Shown here in pieces: positions 1 to 9,246 of a stretch of 10,191 nt of DNA. The stretch is from Stereocaulon alpinum (lineage: Eukaryota; Ascomycota; Lecanoromycetes; Lecanorales; Stereocaulaceae). The position numbers were made by a program, and so were the translations under genes. The notes under the pieces are model-generated. The model was not told the DNA's origin. It was given only the letters and a program-made list of their open reading frames with translations, and made no database searches. The stretch is from NCBI GenBank assembly GCA_018257865.1, contig JAEUBA010000319.1:1-10191 (forward strand). Reading direction: 5' to 3'. The stretch's first letter is position 1; the number at the start of each line of letters is the position of its first letter.

Positions 1-1950
1 ATATCGCTCTATCCTTAAGGAAGCTCGCAGTCTACTAGATAATCCCCTTAGGGATTCCTTTTATCCTTAAGTTATAGAGTAGCCTTTTATAGGATATATT
101 ATTAAATACTCCTACTATATCTAATAATAATAAACTCGCTACGTTATCCTTACCTTAGTTCTATATTATATAGATTAAGTCTATAATAGTCTCTAAGGCT
201 ATTTCTACTAAATATCTCTTCCTACCTCTTATCTAGTATTCTAGGAGTAGGTAATTTACTTTAGCTATTCCGCTAAGTTATTTTACTATTACTATCTCTA
301 ATACTTTCCTAAGTATATCTAGTAGTATAATAGGTTAATAGGCCTTAGGCTTAGAGTAATTAGTCTTCTTTAGCTTCTTTAGTATTACTATATTTACTTT
401 ATAAAACTTCTTTAGGTAGTATCTATAATCTAAGTACGCTTAAAATACCCTTTAAAAGGTCTCCCCTATTTCTATATATACTACTCTTAGGAACCTATTT
501 AGGATCCCTAAAATCCTTAGGGCCTTATCCGCTACTAAGTACTAAATCGCGTCCCTTACCTCCTTTATAGTAATCTCGCTATCTATTATAATAGGCTTTA
601 GGTAATTAGCCCCCTTAATATCCGTTAGGTCTACTAGGGGTAAAGGTAGGAAAAGGACCCTCCTTAAGGCCTCTACCTTCCCTTTAAAGTCTATCGCTTT
701 ATTCCCGTTCCCGTCTTTAATAGCTGGGAATTATAGTAGCTCTTTAGGGCGTATACTCCTCTCCCTTCCCTACTTAATAAGTTACTATACTCCTCCTAGC
801 CTTAGTAATACTCTATAGACCCCCTCTTAGAAAGCTATTATCCTAGTCTTTTATAGGATAGTAACCTTTTTCCTTTTAGTTTAGCAGAGAGTCTCCTTAG
901 TCTATATATTTCTACTATAGTAGTAGGCCTTAAGCGCTACCTATAATACCTTAGTAACTCTTATATACGCCCCGTTCTAGTATAGTTTAGCTCCGGCGTA
1001 GGGTTCCTTAAATAGGATAGTATTCTCTACTACCTCCTATAGCGCAGCTATAAGCTTATTAATATATAAGTTAATTACTTCCTCTAAGTCTAATAAGTAT
1101 CTACCTATAACCCTATTTAGGATCCTTATATATTTCCGGATCTCCTCGCTAGTTACCTCTATCTCTATCCTTTTTTAAGCTCTCTTCTAGTATACTTAGC
1201 GCTCGCTTTAGGTCTATTTTAGCTCTATTATAATTAGTATATAATCTAACCCTATATTAAGGTCTTCTCTTACTCTACACTTCGCTATTATATTATACGC
1301 GCCTTCGGTTAGGAATATAAGGTTAATAGCGCTCTTTAAGCCCCTGCTTTACTATATAACTAACTTCTTTAGTAGTCTAAGGACTATCCCCTTCTCTCCT
1401 ACTACTTCTAGTAGCCTATTTACTATTATATAGTATATAGCTCGTCCTAAGTTATTCTATTAGGGGTAGTATAAGTTAAAATCCCCTATTATAATATATT
1501 CGCCTTCGCTTTCTAAGGCCTCCTTTAGCCTTAGGATAGTTATAGGGCTATCTACTAATATATAGCTTACTAGCGAAGGGTTATAGATATTATATACCTA
1601 TACCCTCTCTACTATTAGCTCCTTAGTATTTTCGTCCTTAGTATTAGTATTATTTTAGGTTCTCTTAGTCTAAATCTATAATAAGTATAAGTTGCCCTCT
1701 TAGTACTCTACCCCCTAGTCGTTAAGATCTATCCTTTTATTTATATAAAAGTATATTCTAGCCTCTAGGTCTCCCCTATAGGCTAGGTAGAACCTACTTA
1801 TACTTATATTATATAAGGTTCTATTTATTAGGTTATATACCGGCTCTTAAATCGCTAATACGTCTATATCTTTTATATCTTCGTTTTTAAGAAGTAGTAC
1901 TATTACTATATTCTTCTTCCTCTATATATTATACTATAGTATTTTTAGGT
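1..1950 (-). pseudogene. LINE ORF2: APE endonuclease and partial reverse transcriptase
   Basis: RIP-killed ORF2 of a non-LTR retrotransposon, most like the fungal Tad clade; it would nick target DNA and prime reverse transcription there. One minus-strand frame carries every motif from about 1950 to the left edge. The endonuclease starts near 1950 with a block read KIL*YN. A segment at 1832-1850 reads *EPVYN and keeps the catalytic Glu codon at 1844-1846. The hallmark GDFNLYYP**NN lies at 1451-1486, where the family has GDFNLHHP followed by Trp. The reverse transcriptase has its fingers region near 530-370 (VADKAL, then PKAY*PI), and palm motif A near 98-121 reads LDIVGVFNN. The first Asp of motif A (119-121) is kept; the later AFD Asp is Asn. 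The window ends before the YADD/FVDD box and any RNase H. The start codon is not identifiable. Confidence 0.88.
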
Positions 1951-2762
1951 AGGGTATATTCCTTATTAGGTAAGGGCTACTTAGACGTTCTCCTATATTT
2001 AGGTAGTCTTAGTAGTCTTTACTACTCCTAAAGTCTACTTAAGGGTATTCGTTAGACTAATCCTTTCTATAGATAGGGGCTATTACCCTTATTCCGCTTT
2101 AGAGAGGGTTATTAGTTATCCCCTTTTTACTACCTCCCTAGTTCCTTTTTAGGGCTTATCTATTATATCCTCTAAGGCCTTCCTCTTCCCTTTAGAGATT
2201 ACTTTATACTACTCTTTTAAGCTAGTCCTTTTTAGTATCGCTAGCGTAAGCCCTACTAAGTATTACTTTAGGGTCTCTTTAAAGTATTTTAGCTTATACT
2301 TAATTCTCTACCTAGCCTTAATATTCTCCTTCTATTAAATTAAGTAGGTTTTACTCTATACTAAGTACTCCCTTTTATATACTATATACTTAGGCTTACT
2401 GCTAGCTCTTTCTATATAATTATTAGTTATATAGTTTTAGGCGTATATTTTATAGTAGGTAGGGTATTTATACGCCTTAGTAATATATCTATACCTATAG
2501 TAGTTAAAGTACTACTTAGGGGTAGCTTCTCTCTCCTAATAATTATAGAAGAGGAGGCTATTCTCTATTACTATCCCCTCTATAATAAGCCGGTTCGCCG
2601 CCTTTAGGCTTAGGACCTTAATTATTAGTATAGAGAATCTCTTCTCCCTCTTAAGTATATCTAGCTTTAATATAAATATAGGCTATTTAACCTTTATTAT
2701 CTCTAACTCTAAGTAGAGCTTTCTATTATCTTTCCTTAAGGTTTTAAAGATCCCCTATTAGT

Positions 2763-2776
2763 CCTTTATATCTATT
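2763..2776. repeat. Target-site duplication of copy A, left
   Basis: The 14-mer cctttatatctatt lies directly next to the GATT tail of copy A. It is identical to 3104-3117 and is host LINE ORF1 sequence. Confidence 0.85.
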
Positions 2777-2796
2777 GATTGATTGATTGATTGATT
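2777..2796. repeat. (GATT)5 microsatellite tail
   Basis: Five perfect GATT units form the 3' tail of copy A ((AATC)5 on the element strand). Copies B and C end in degenerate versions of the same tail, so this is an element feature and not a random microsatellite. Confidence 0.9.
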
Positions 2797-3103
2797 TATA
2801 CGCCTATTCTAGTATCTATATATACTAATGAGGGTGTTCTCTTACATTATTAGGAAATCTAGGGGGGTTGAAGGCCCTCTAGACGCGAAAGAAACCTTTC
2901 TAGAGTCGCCCCTTCTGGCCAAAAACTTTCGCTTATCAGCTTACTTATCGTTCTGCTCCGCCTGTCCGACCTCGCCGCCAGGCTCTATAACACCGGTAAC
3001 GATGATCTCCGTTGCCCTAATAGGCCCTGCAACACTCCGGCAGCTCCGCCGCCTTTGGCTTCCACTTGCGCTTAGGCTTCTTTGTCTTTGGGGTTTTTGT
3101 TGC
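2777..3103 (-). mobile_element. Copy A: short non-LTR (LINE/SINE-like) insertion, 327 bp
   Basis: A short insertion inside LINE ORF1, with its 3' end at the left. It has a (GATT)5 tail ((AATC)n on its own strand) and an exact 14-bp target-site duplication on both sides, as made by target-primed reverse transcription. Its last ~55 bp match copies B and C nearly base for base, and a weaker match to B continues upstream: both carry ttaccggtgtta, then an aagcg-agtttttt-like block, then a ggtttctttcgcg-like block. So A is probably a 5'-truncated family member. Bases 2881-3103 contain about 12 TG and 8 CA, unlike the surroundings, so A carries little RIP. One minus frame near 3010-3095 gives a Lys/Pro-rich peptide (KTPKTKKPKRKWKP), possibly the end of an element protein. 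No tRNA-like A/B boxes were recognised, so SINE status is unproven. Confidence 0.82.
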
Positions 3104-3117
3104 CCTTTATATCTATT
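3104..3117. repeat. Target-site duplication of copy A, right
   Basis: The 14-mer cctttatatctatt is identical to 2763-2776 and marks the 5' boundary of copy A on the minus strand. Confidence 0.85.
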
Positions 3118-3999
3118 ATCTTTTTTACTCTATAGATTACTACTATTACTATCTTCTAAAGGACTTTTACTAACCTATAGAGTCTCCTTACCTACCTATT
3201 ATCCTTCTCTAACTCCTCTCTAGCCTTTACTAAGGCTATTTAGAGAATAATATCCCCCCCTATAATCCTCCTTACTATAATAATCTCTTTAGCTACTCCC
3301 CCTACTCCCCTAAATATTTATACTAGTTAGGGAAGAGTTACTATAGCTATTTATATCTTTTCGCTAGTATTATTAATCCTAACTATTACCTACTTCGCTT
3401 TCTTAATATCTTCTGCCCTAAGTATAGTTAAGTAGATAGTATTTTAGCCTTTTTAAGCTATATAGGCTATATCCGCTTAGCTATTATTTACCCTTTTAGT
3501 TAAGTAGTCTTTACGCGTTAGTTAGCTATAGTACTCCTTTATAGTATATCTTTTAGTAGTATTCTCCTATATATACTCTATAATCCTTTCTACTATATTC
3601 TAGAAGAAGCCCTATATAGTCTTATTTATATTTATCTATAGTATCCCTTAGACCTTCTCTATAAACTCTAGTAGTACTTATTCTATAGCCTTTATATACT
3701 ATATTCTTTCTTTAATTCTTTCCCTACCTTAAGGGCCTTATAAACTTTTAGTAGGTTTCTACTATTATCGCTATTACCTTATTATCGCGTTAGGACGCGT
3801 TCCTTATCTACCTTTACTATTAATACCTCCCTTCTCTCCTCCCCCCCTATCTCGTATTATTTTACTAGGTTCGTAACCTAGTGTAATCGCTCGTCTAGCC
3901 TAGTAGGCCTGCTCGCCCGTCGTACTCGTTATCGTCGCTATTATCCTTAAGATTCAACTTAGATTATATTAGCTCCTTTACTATTCCTTATAACTTAAT

Positions 4000-4012
4000 A
4001 CTAATTAGTAAG
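4000..4012. repeat. Candidate target-site duplication of copy B, left
   Basis: The 13-mer actaattagtaag matches 5204-5216 exactly. The surrounding sequence is low in complexity, so a chance match is possible but unlikely given that the other copy abuts the tail. Confidence 0.6.
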
Positions 4013-4016
4013 GGCT

Positions 4017-4985
4017 AGCGATAGAGATATACCTATACGCGGTACTAGCTACGAACCTGAATACCTATTTAGAGCTGAGATATCTCCCCTAATATATTAT
4101 AAGTTAAACGATATTAAGACGTCGCGTAGTTACTAAGAACTCCGTATAGAGTTTTTTAGGTAACGCGATAATACCTACCCTAACTCTACTATAACTATTA
4201 TACCTCCCCTACGATCGAGACTAGATAGTAAGAATTGGTATTAGGTGTAGTATCTTAGCCTAATAAGTAAAGAGTATAGGTAATACCTACCCAGCCGTTA
4301 ATTTAAAAAATCTAATATCTACGTGCGCTTAATACGTATCTACTAGTTAAGACTAACGCGCAGTCTATCCTAGGGGAAGGCTAGGGTTATAGGTATATAG
4401 GACTAAGAGAAGGATATACTAGGTTATAAATTAAAAGGCGTATTTTAGAAAAGGACGGCCCCTATCTAAGTAGCTAGGCGAGCCTTTAGTATAAGCGGCG
4501 CTATATAACTATAATTATAAGCTGAAGGGTTAGCTCCCCCCTAAAGTAAAGTATATAAGGATAGAAGTAAGTACTATCTAATATAACTAGCGGGATATTA
4601 TACTATCCGATTCTTTATATAAGTATAGGCCTCCTAAGCGGTATATATAGCTTCCCCCCTTTCTTATATCCTTAACCAGCAAACTACCGAATAGCTAAAT
4701 CTAGTACTACTACGGATACTAATAAACACTACTAATCAGCGCTAATAACTTAAACCCTTACGAGACGGCTATACACCCCCTCCTCCCCCCCCCCTATATT
4801 AATATAGTAAAGGTTAAAGAAAGTTATAGGGCGCTCAGCGCTATAATAAAGTCGAAGGATATAGAAGAATACAGCAGGGTCCTTAAGAGCTAAGTATAGT
4901 ACGAAGGGCGTATATTATAGTTAGTATTAGAAATAATGTTATAGAGCGCTCGGTATAATATTAAAGAATATAGTTAAGAGTTACC
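4017..4985 (+). pseudogene. Unidentified degraded coding region within copy B
   Basis: I do not recognise this protein. Two overlapping plus-strand frames are interrupted almost only by TAA/TAG, as expected for RIP-mutated Gln and Trp codons. One begins SDRDIPIRGTSYEPEYL near 4017-4065. The other, near 4798-4985, contains VKESYRALSAIIKSKDIEEY and then ELPVLRRPRV. Copy A has a similar ending (read SSLPVL), a weak hint that this second frame is the true C-terminal end of the element protein. No reverse transcriptase, endonuclease, RNase H or zinc-knuckle motif is visible. Because TGA is nearly absent from RIP-mutated DNA, openness alone is poor evidence of coding here. Confidence 0.35.
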
Positions 4986-5070
4986 GGTGTTAAGGAGGCC
5001 TAGGGTGTAATCCCTAAACCAAAAGCAATTATATTATTAAGGATAAGCGGGAGTTTTTATCTAGGTACTA

Positions 5071-5190
5071 TACTATGGTTTCTCTTGCGGCTAGGAAAGG
5101 TATACTACGTATACCATCTACTAGTTTCACAAATAATGTAATAGAACACCCTTATTAGTATATATAGATACTAGAATAGGCGTATAAACC
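5071..5190. repeat. Inverted-repeat arm 1 (copy B 3' end)
   Basis: This 120-bp arm is the reverse complement of 10072-10191, with no gaps and seven substitutions. Each substitution is CA or TG in one arm and TA in the other. The pair exists because copies B and C of one element family lie in opposite orientation about 5 kb apart. Confidence 0.9.
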
Positions 5191-5203
5191 AATCAATTAA
5201 TCA

Positions 5204-5216
5204 ACTAATTAGTAAG
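5204..5216. repeat. Candidate target-site duplication of copy B, right
   Basis: The 13-mer actaattagtaag directly follows the degenerate AATC tail of copy B and is identical to 4000-4012. Confidence 0.6.
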
Positions 5217-6510
5217 AATTTAAACCGTCTATATATTATTAAGGGTATACTATTATAAAGCTATATAACCTTATACTATTCTAGTAAGGAAGCGTATATA
5301 CCCTATATAAAAAATTTAAGCTCCTTTACGTCTTATCGTAGTAATATATAGTTCTATAATAATATATACGCAAATTATTTAACCTCCGGCGATAGTATTA
5401 GTTAATATAACTTTATACTTAGTTAGTACCTATTTAGCTTAGATTTATATAGTAATTATATTAATTTATATAGAGAAAGTTAAGGCTACAGCTAAAAAGG
5501 ATACCTTAGACTCTAATAGTATATCTCCTTATAATACTATTTAGTACTATACTAATCTATATAGGCCTACGTAAAAAGGCTAAGATTAGCTATATATTAG
5601 AAAAGGAAGTTTACGTAGGGCTTAAGGAAAAGTACTAAGAGCTTACTAAAATATACAGCCGCCTTGCAGATCTATATAAAGAGGGATAGGACGACGTAGA
5701 TAAGGATAGTAAGGCTAAGTTAGGGACGGATAGTAGGGCGTAGTATAGATCTATATATAACTATAAAGGTTTAAACTAAACCTATAAAGGTTCGAATTAA
5801 ACCTATATAGGATATAAGTAGGACGTATAAAGATCTTTATAGAAAAGTACTCTTCTATATAAAAATATAATATCTTTCTTACTATAATAGAAAATCGGTA
5901 ATTAGGACTCTAAAGATTATCCGTGCTAAGCGATCTAATATATCTTAAGATAAGTCCCCTAATTTCCTATCTCAGCCTAGCGCCTTTAACTACTAAGTTA
6001 AATCTATATTATAACTTCTTCGTAATAATACCCCGCGCTATATACGTTATATAATATCGAGATAATTTTATAAGTTTTAGAGTTAATTATCAGCTTACTT
6101 ACATATTAATAATTTTTAGAATCGGCCTATTTATATAATAATTATAAGTAAAAGAAGTATTATCGCGATATTTTATAGCTTAAGCTTAGTGCTTACTAAT
6201 CCCGGACCTAAGAAATAGCTGAGCGCGCGAGTATTAAAATCTTACTATTTTAATAACTTTAGATATAATAAAGTTAGAGCTTAATACTTTATATATAAAA
6301 TAAACTATAAATAGAGAGCTTTCTAATCCCGCTTAAATTATCTAAATCAAGTATAAAATAAGCGAGATATAGCTGTTTCTACGGTAATCTATTACCTTAT
6401 AAATAATATTAGACTTCTACTATAAGTACTAGATAATAGAGGTAAATTATATCTTAGTAAAAATCTGGATTTTTATAGGCCTTCTCTAGTAACTATAATA
6501 ATTTATAATA
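5217..6510. other. Unassigned AT-rich, RIP-mutated stretch downstream of the Helitron
   Basis: About 1.3 kb between copy B and the end of the Helitron helicase frame. It should contain the 3' terminus of the Helitron, which normally has a short hairpin before CTRR, but I could not place it. On the plus strand, about 5588-5900 reads as a charged, possibly helical segment (VGLKEKY*ELTKIYSRLADL) ending in a seven-residue repeat. On the minus strand the same DNA is also fairly open, so the coding strand is undecided. Short palindromic features include a 10-bp inverted repeat (5566-5575 with 5610-5619) and tatcttaagata near 5942. No protein family is recognised. Confidence 0.5.
5761..5816 (+). repeat. 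21-bp tandem repeat, two units plus a partial third
   Basis: Units at 5761-5781 and 5782-5802 both begin ctataaaggtt and end taaac, and a third diverged unit starts ctatatagga. The period is a multiple of three; in one plus-strand frame it gives YKGLN*T, YKGSN*T, YIGYK. This is modest support for that frame having been coding before RIP. Confidence 0.65.
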
Positions 6511-9246
6511 TTAATTTTCTAATAATACCTTAGGATAAACGACGTTATCTATTTTCTAATCTATACTAGTTAGTAAAAGAACTGCAAGTCTTTATATATC
6601 TTTAGTATAGGATAGTATAATATAGAGCTACCTATAACTAAAATAGGATAATAGTAGGTTAATTCCTATAATAGATAGTAACTATCCTTATAACTTATTA
6701 ATAATTATTATAAAATAGAGCCGAATTAGAAACTATTTATATATAAGGATCTAAGGATAGTTACTATCTTTACTAGTTAGATTAATTCTTAGAATTAAGT
6801 ATAACCTACTATCCTACTTTCCTCCTAGAAGACGACCTTCGATATATTACTAGGATAGATATATAATAACCAGTCGTATTCTATTATATATACTTTTATT
6901 AGGGTGTAGATTCCGTAGTAATATAATTAGGGCCCTAACCTTAAGATATAGCTATATAGAAGGGAACTTAGATAGCTCTAAAGATTATAAAAACTTAAGA
7001 CTTAATCTATCTATTATACCCTCCGATAACGAACTATTAGTAGATAGAAAATACTATATATCGCTAAGTAGACGGGAAAGGATCTCTATATTTAGGAGCG
7101 CTGCTGTATTATTCCGTAGAGATAAGATCGCTCGACTTTTAAAGAAATCCGGTACCAGCGAGGAACGTATAAGGTTAATAATTAGAAAGATTAATTCTAT
7201 AAAAAGTTATATATCCTAGTATAGGTTTATAATTTCTAGCGGTAGTTATACTAACCTATATAAAGATAGTTTATAGGATATACGGGTAATCTAACTCGCG
7301 AATACCTAATTATTAGACCTAGCGTAAAGCCGTATATTCTAGTTAAGGTTAAGTATCGAAAGTTATAGCTAGATCTAGGAACTACGAAGGCTTATATTAA
7401 CCTATATAGTATAATTACCCTTAGGAACTACCGGTATAGTCTATATAAAGTCTCCCCCTATAATTACCGGTATACTACCAAACAGATTATTATTCTTATA
7501 GATATTATATAGGGTAGTATTTACTATAGTAAAGTTACTCTTATTCTATATAGGTACCTTATCCTAGATAATTAGAGTTATATAGCGAATTAGCTAGGCC
7601 GTATTAGACTATACTAGAATATAATAGGTAGACGTATTATCACAGTTAATTAGGATCTTAAAACGGGAATATAAGGTACAGCTACTAAGTAGTAAGATTG
7701 CTATAATACCTATAGAAGTAACATATAGAATAATATATCCTTAGGCGCAGAAGTAGTAATATAATACCTTATATAGAAAAGTTTTACTAGTACCCGTAGT
7801 ACTATAGACGAAAAAGTGCGTAGATTAAGGGGTTATAGTAATAGCTATAATAATTATATCGAAAGCGTAATATTACTTAATATTTAATTACGGAATAGTA
7901 TAATTACGGAATAATACCTACTCCGTAATATTATAGCTTAGCTCAGACGCGATAAGGAAAGGGTAAGTATATATAGACTAAGGTAGAATTAGTACGGGTA
8001 AGTTATAATCTATAAGCTTTCTTCCCTAATTATATAACTATTTAGCAATTAGAAATAACCTATAGTTAAGGTATATATCTAGGGAATCAGCTAGTACTAA
8101 TAGGTAATCGCGAGTAATATAACGTAGTAAATTATCGTATATATCTAAATAAATACGTTCCTAAAGTTTTAAAGGTTCGCTTAAATCACCGTTAATTAGT
8201 ATAGTTATAAATAGAGAACGTAACGCCTGACCGGTAGAAAAGTATTTTAACTTATTAAAGTATTAAAACTATTCGCTATTATCGTCTAGAAGACCTAACG
8301 CAATATAAGTAGCCTAGAAGGTTAGGTATAAAACAGTATTAATAGTACGAATAGCCGTAAAACTAGTAGGCCCCTAGATAACCGTAAGTAGTATATATAA
8401 GTAAAAACGCTCGCCCTATACTAGTCCGTAATAATATATCCGGCTAATTATACGGCCCTATTACTAAGGTATCTAGCGCCGTTTACCTTTCTTACTATAG
8501 TAGACGTAATACTCTAGGAAATTATAGTATAGAAGGTGGCGGCTATTAGTATATTTAGTATTATACCGTAAAAAGCTAGTAAGGGTAGTCTTAGCTTCTT
8601 TAAGGACCTATATAAGGTTAATAATATCCTTACGGAAATATACCTACTACTCGTTAGGGAGGTGCAGTGCTAATCGAATCACCAGCGGATCTTTATTATA
8701 ATTACGGAACTCGAATAGGTTCCACGCAGCCTAGTATAGACTAATATAATAACTATTAAGATACCGTATAATCTCGTTATATTCGTTAGCGAGCTTTAAA
8801 GTCGTACGGTCTATACCTTTATATATATATTTATATATATACTTAATAGCACTAACTAATATATATACCTCTATATTAATATATATAGAGTATTTGCGAG
8901 TTAGCTAGGGATTATACGGTACTACCTAGCGGTTATCTAGTACTATATCCTAACCGTTTACTTTTTTAATCTAGGTGCGACTATTATTACGGTAATAGTA
9001 CTAAGGGTAACTATCTTCTATAATAGATATTTTAGGCTAAAAACTCCTTAGAAACTTTTTAGAACAAATCTACCTAAAGCCGTCTAAGTACTTAACTATA
9101 TAGGGCGACTTTAGGTTCTACTACCTATAAGGGCTATAGGTTATTTAATCCTAGATAATTTACTATAATAATCTATTAAGATCGATCGTAGGATTAGGTA
9201 GCTCTACGTAGACTAGGTTATTAATATAGCCTTAGTATAGAAAGTT
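6511..9246 (-). pseudogene. Helitron Rep-helicase (RepHel), N-terminally truncated
   Basis: Rolling-circle transposase-helicase of a Helitron DNA transposon. One minus frame runs from about 9240 to a stop at 6511-6513 (over 900 codons), broken only by RIP-type stops. In order: a late Rep segment (VELPNP, 9200), *VVPYNP (8908-8925), NIEV (8866-8877), and KYIYKYIYKG (8815-8844), the block with the paired catalytic tyrosines. The Pif1-type SF1 helicase follows. Its Walker A is read STTGTSKTF at 7777-7803 (Gly to Ser at the GTGKT position). Walker B is read II*DKVP near 7552-7569 (Asp kept, Glu to Lys). A C-terminal NKSQGQS-like block is at 6673-6699, followed by LSYTKD (family LSRTK). The HUH metal-binding part of Rep lies upstream and is missing, because an LTR retrotransposon begins at 9247. 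The C-terminus looks complete. Confidence 0.92.
6674..6768. repeat. 17-bp perfect inverted repeat inside the helicase
   Basis: Arms at 6674-6690 (gatagtaactatcctta) and 6752-6768 are exact reverse complements separated by 61 bp. One arm overlaps the KSQGQS-like helicase block. Nothing in the helicase family explains it; in RIP-mutated, low-complexity DNA it may be chance. Confidence 0.7.

Larger units (their letters stand above)
2112..3946 (-). pseudogene. LINE ORF1: Gag-like protein with zinc knuckles, interrupted
   Basis: ORF1 of the same LINE, a Gag-like RNA-binding protein that would coat the element RNA. Three degraded zinc knuckles show the identity. At 2470-2511 the frame reads Tyr at all four ligand positions with exact C-x2-C-x4-H-x4-C spacing. 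A second, C-x2-C-x3-H-x4-C, follows. A third, near 2345-2400, is read YIVYKREY. RIP turns TGT/TGC (Cys) and CAC/CAT (His) codons into Tyr codons, which explains the all-Tyr pattern. Upstream are helical charged stretches (near 3680, and 3190-3240 read AREELEKDNR). Copy A splits the ORF at 2777-3103; removing it with one 14-bp TSD restores the frame (KKIIDIKD**GIFKTLRKD). Limits are approximate: the N-terminus past about 3740 is weakly supported, and the C-terminal end before ORF2 is not defined by a reliable stop. Confidence 0.78.
4013..5203 (+). mobile_element. Copy B: longer RIP-degraded member of the copy A/B/C family
   Basis: A plus-strand non-LTR-type element whose 3' end is marked by a degenerate (AATC)n tail at about 5190-5203. 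Its last ~200 bp align with copy A, and 5071-5190 aligns without gaps to copy C. The 13-mer actaattagtaag directly follows the tail (5204-5216) and recurs at 4000-4012, giving a candidate target-site duplication and an insertion of 1191 bp. It is heavily RIP-mutated; a C-rich tract lies at about 4775-4794. The 3' end is secure. The 5' boundary depends on the TSD and is less so. Whether B is full length or 5'-truncated cannot be told here. Confidence 0.68.

Noticed and set aside
2777..3103. Copy A as a tRNA-derived SINE
   Set aside because: Length, tail and TSD fit, but I could not find A-box or B-box promoter sequences, and its similarity to copy B is equally explained by 5' truncation of a longer element.
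2828..3223. A 131-codon plus-strand ORF starting with ATG
   Set aside because: It lies antisense to copy A and runs into LINE ORF1. It is open only because this is the sole stretch not mutated by RIP. The Leu/Ser-rich translation has no recognisable domain and crosses an insertion boundary with a TSD.
3254..3260. Possible frameshift in LINE ORF1 at a run of seven C
   Set aside because: Careful counting of the run keeps the minus-strand frame continuous from about 3700 through 3118.
4226..4236. An 11-bp match (tagtaagaatt) to 5210-5220 as an alternative TSD for copy B
   Set aside because: The overlapping 13-bp match at 4000-4012 / 5204-5216 is longer and sits directly against the tail, so it was preferred. 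The 11-mer remains a weaker alternative.
5942..5953. 12-bp palindrome tatcttaagata
   Set aside because: Short palindromes of this kind are common in TA-enriched RIP-mutated DNA; there is no further support for a regulatory or terminal role.
8820..8845. AT microsatellite (atatatatat)
   Set aside because: In the Helitron frame it encodes the conserved KYIYKYIYKG block, so it is coding sequence and not a simple repeat.
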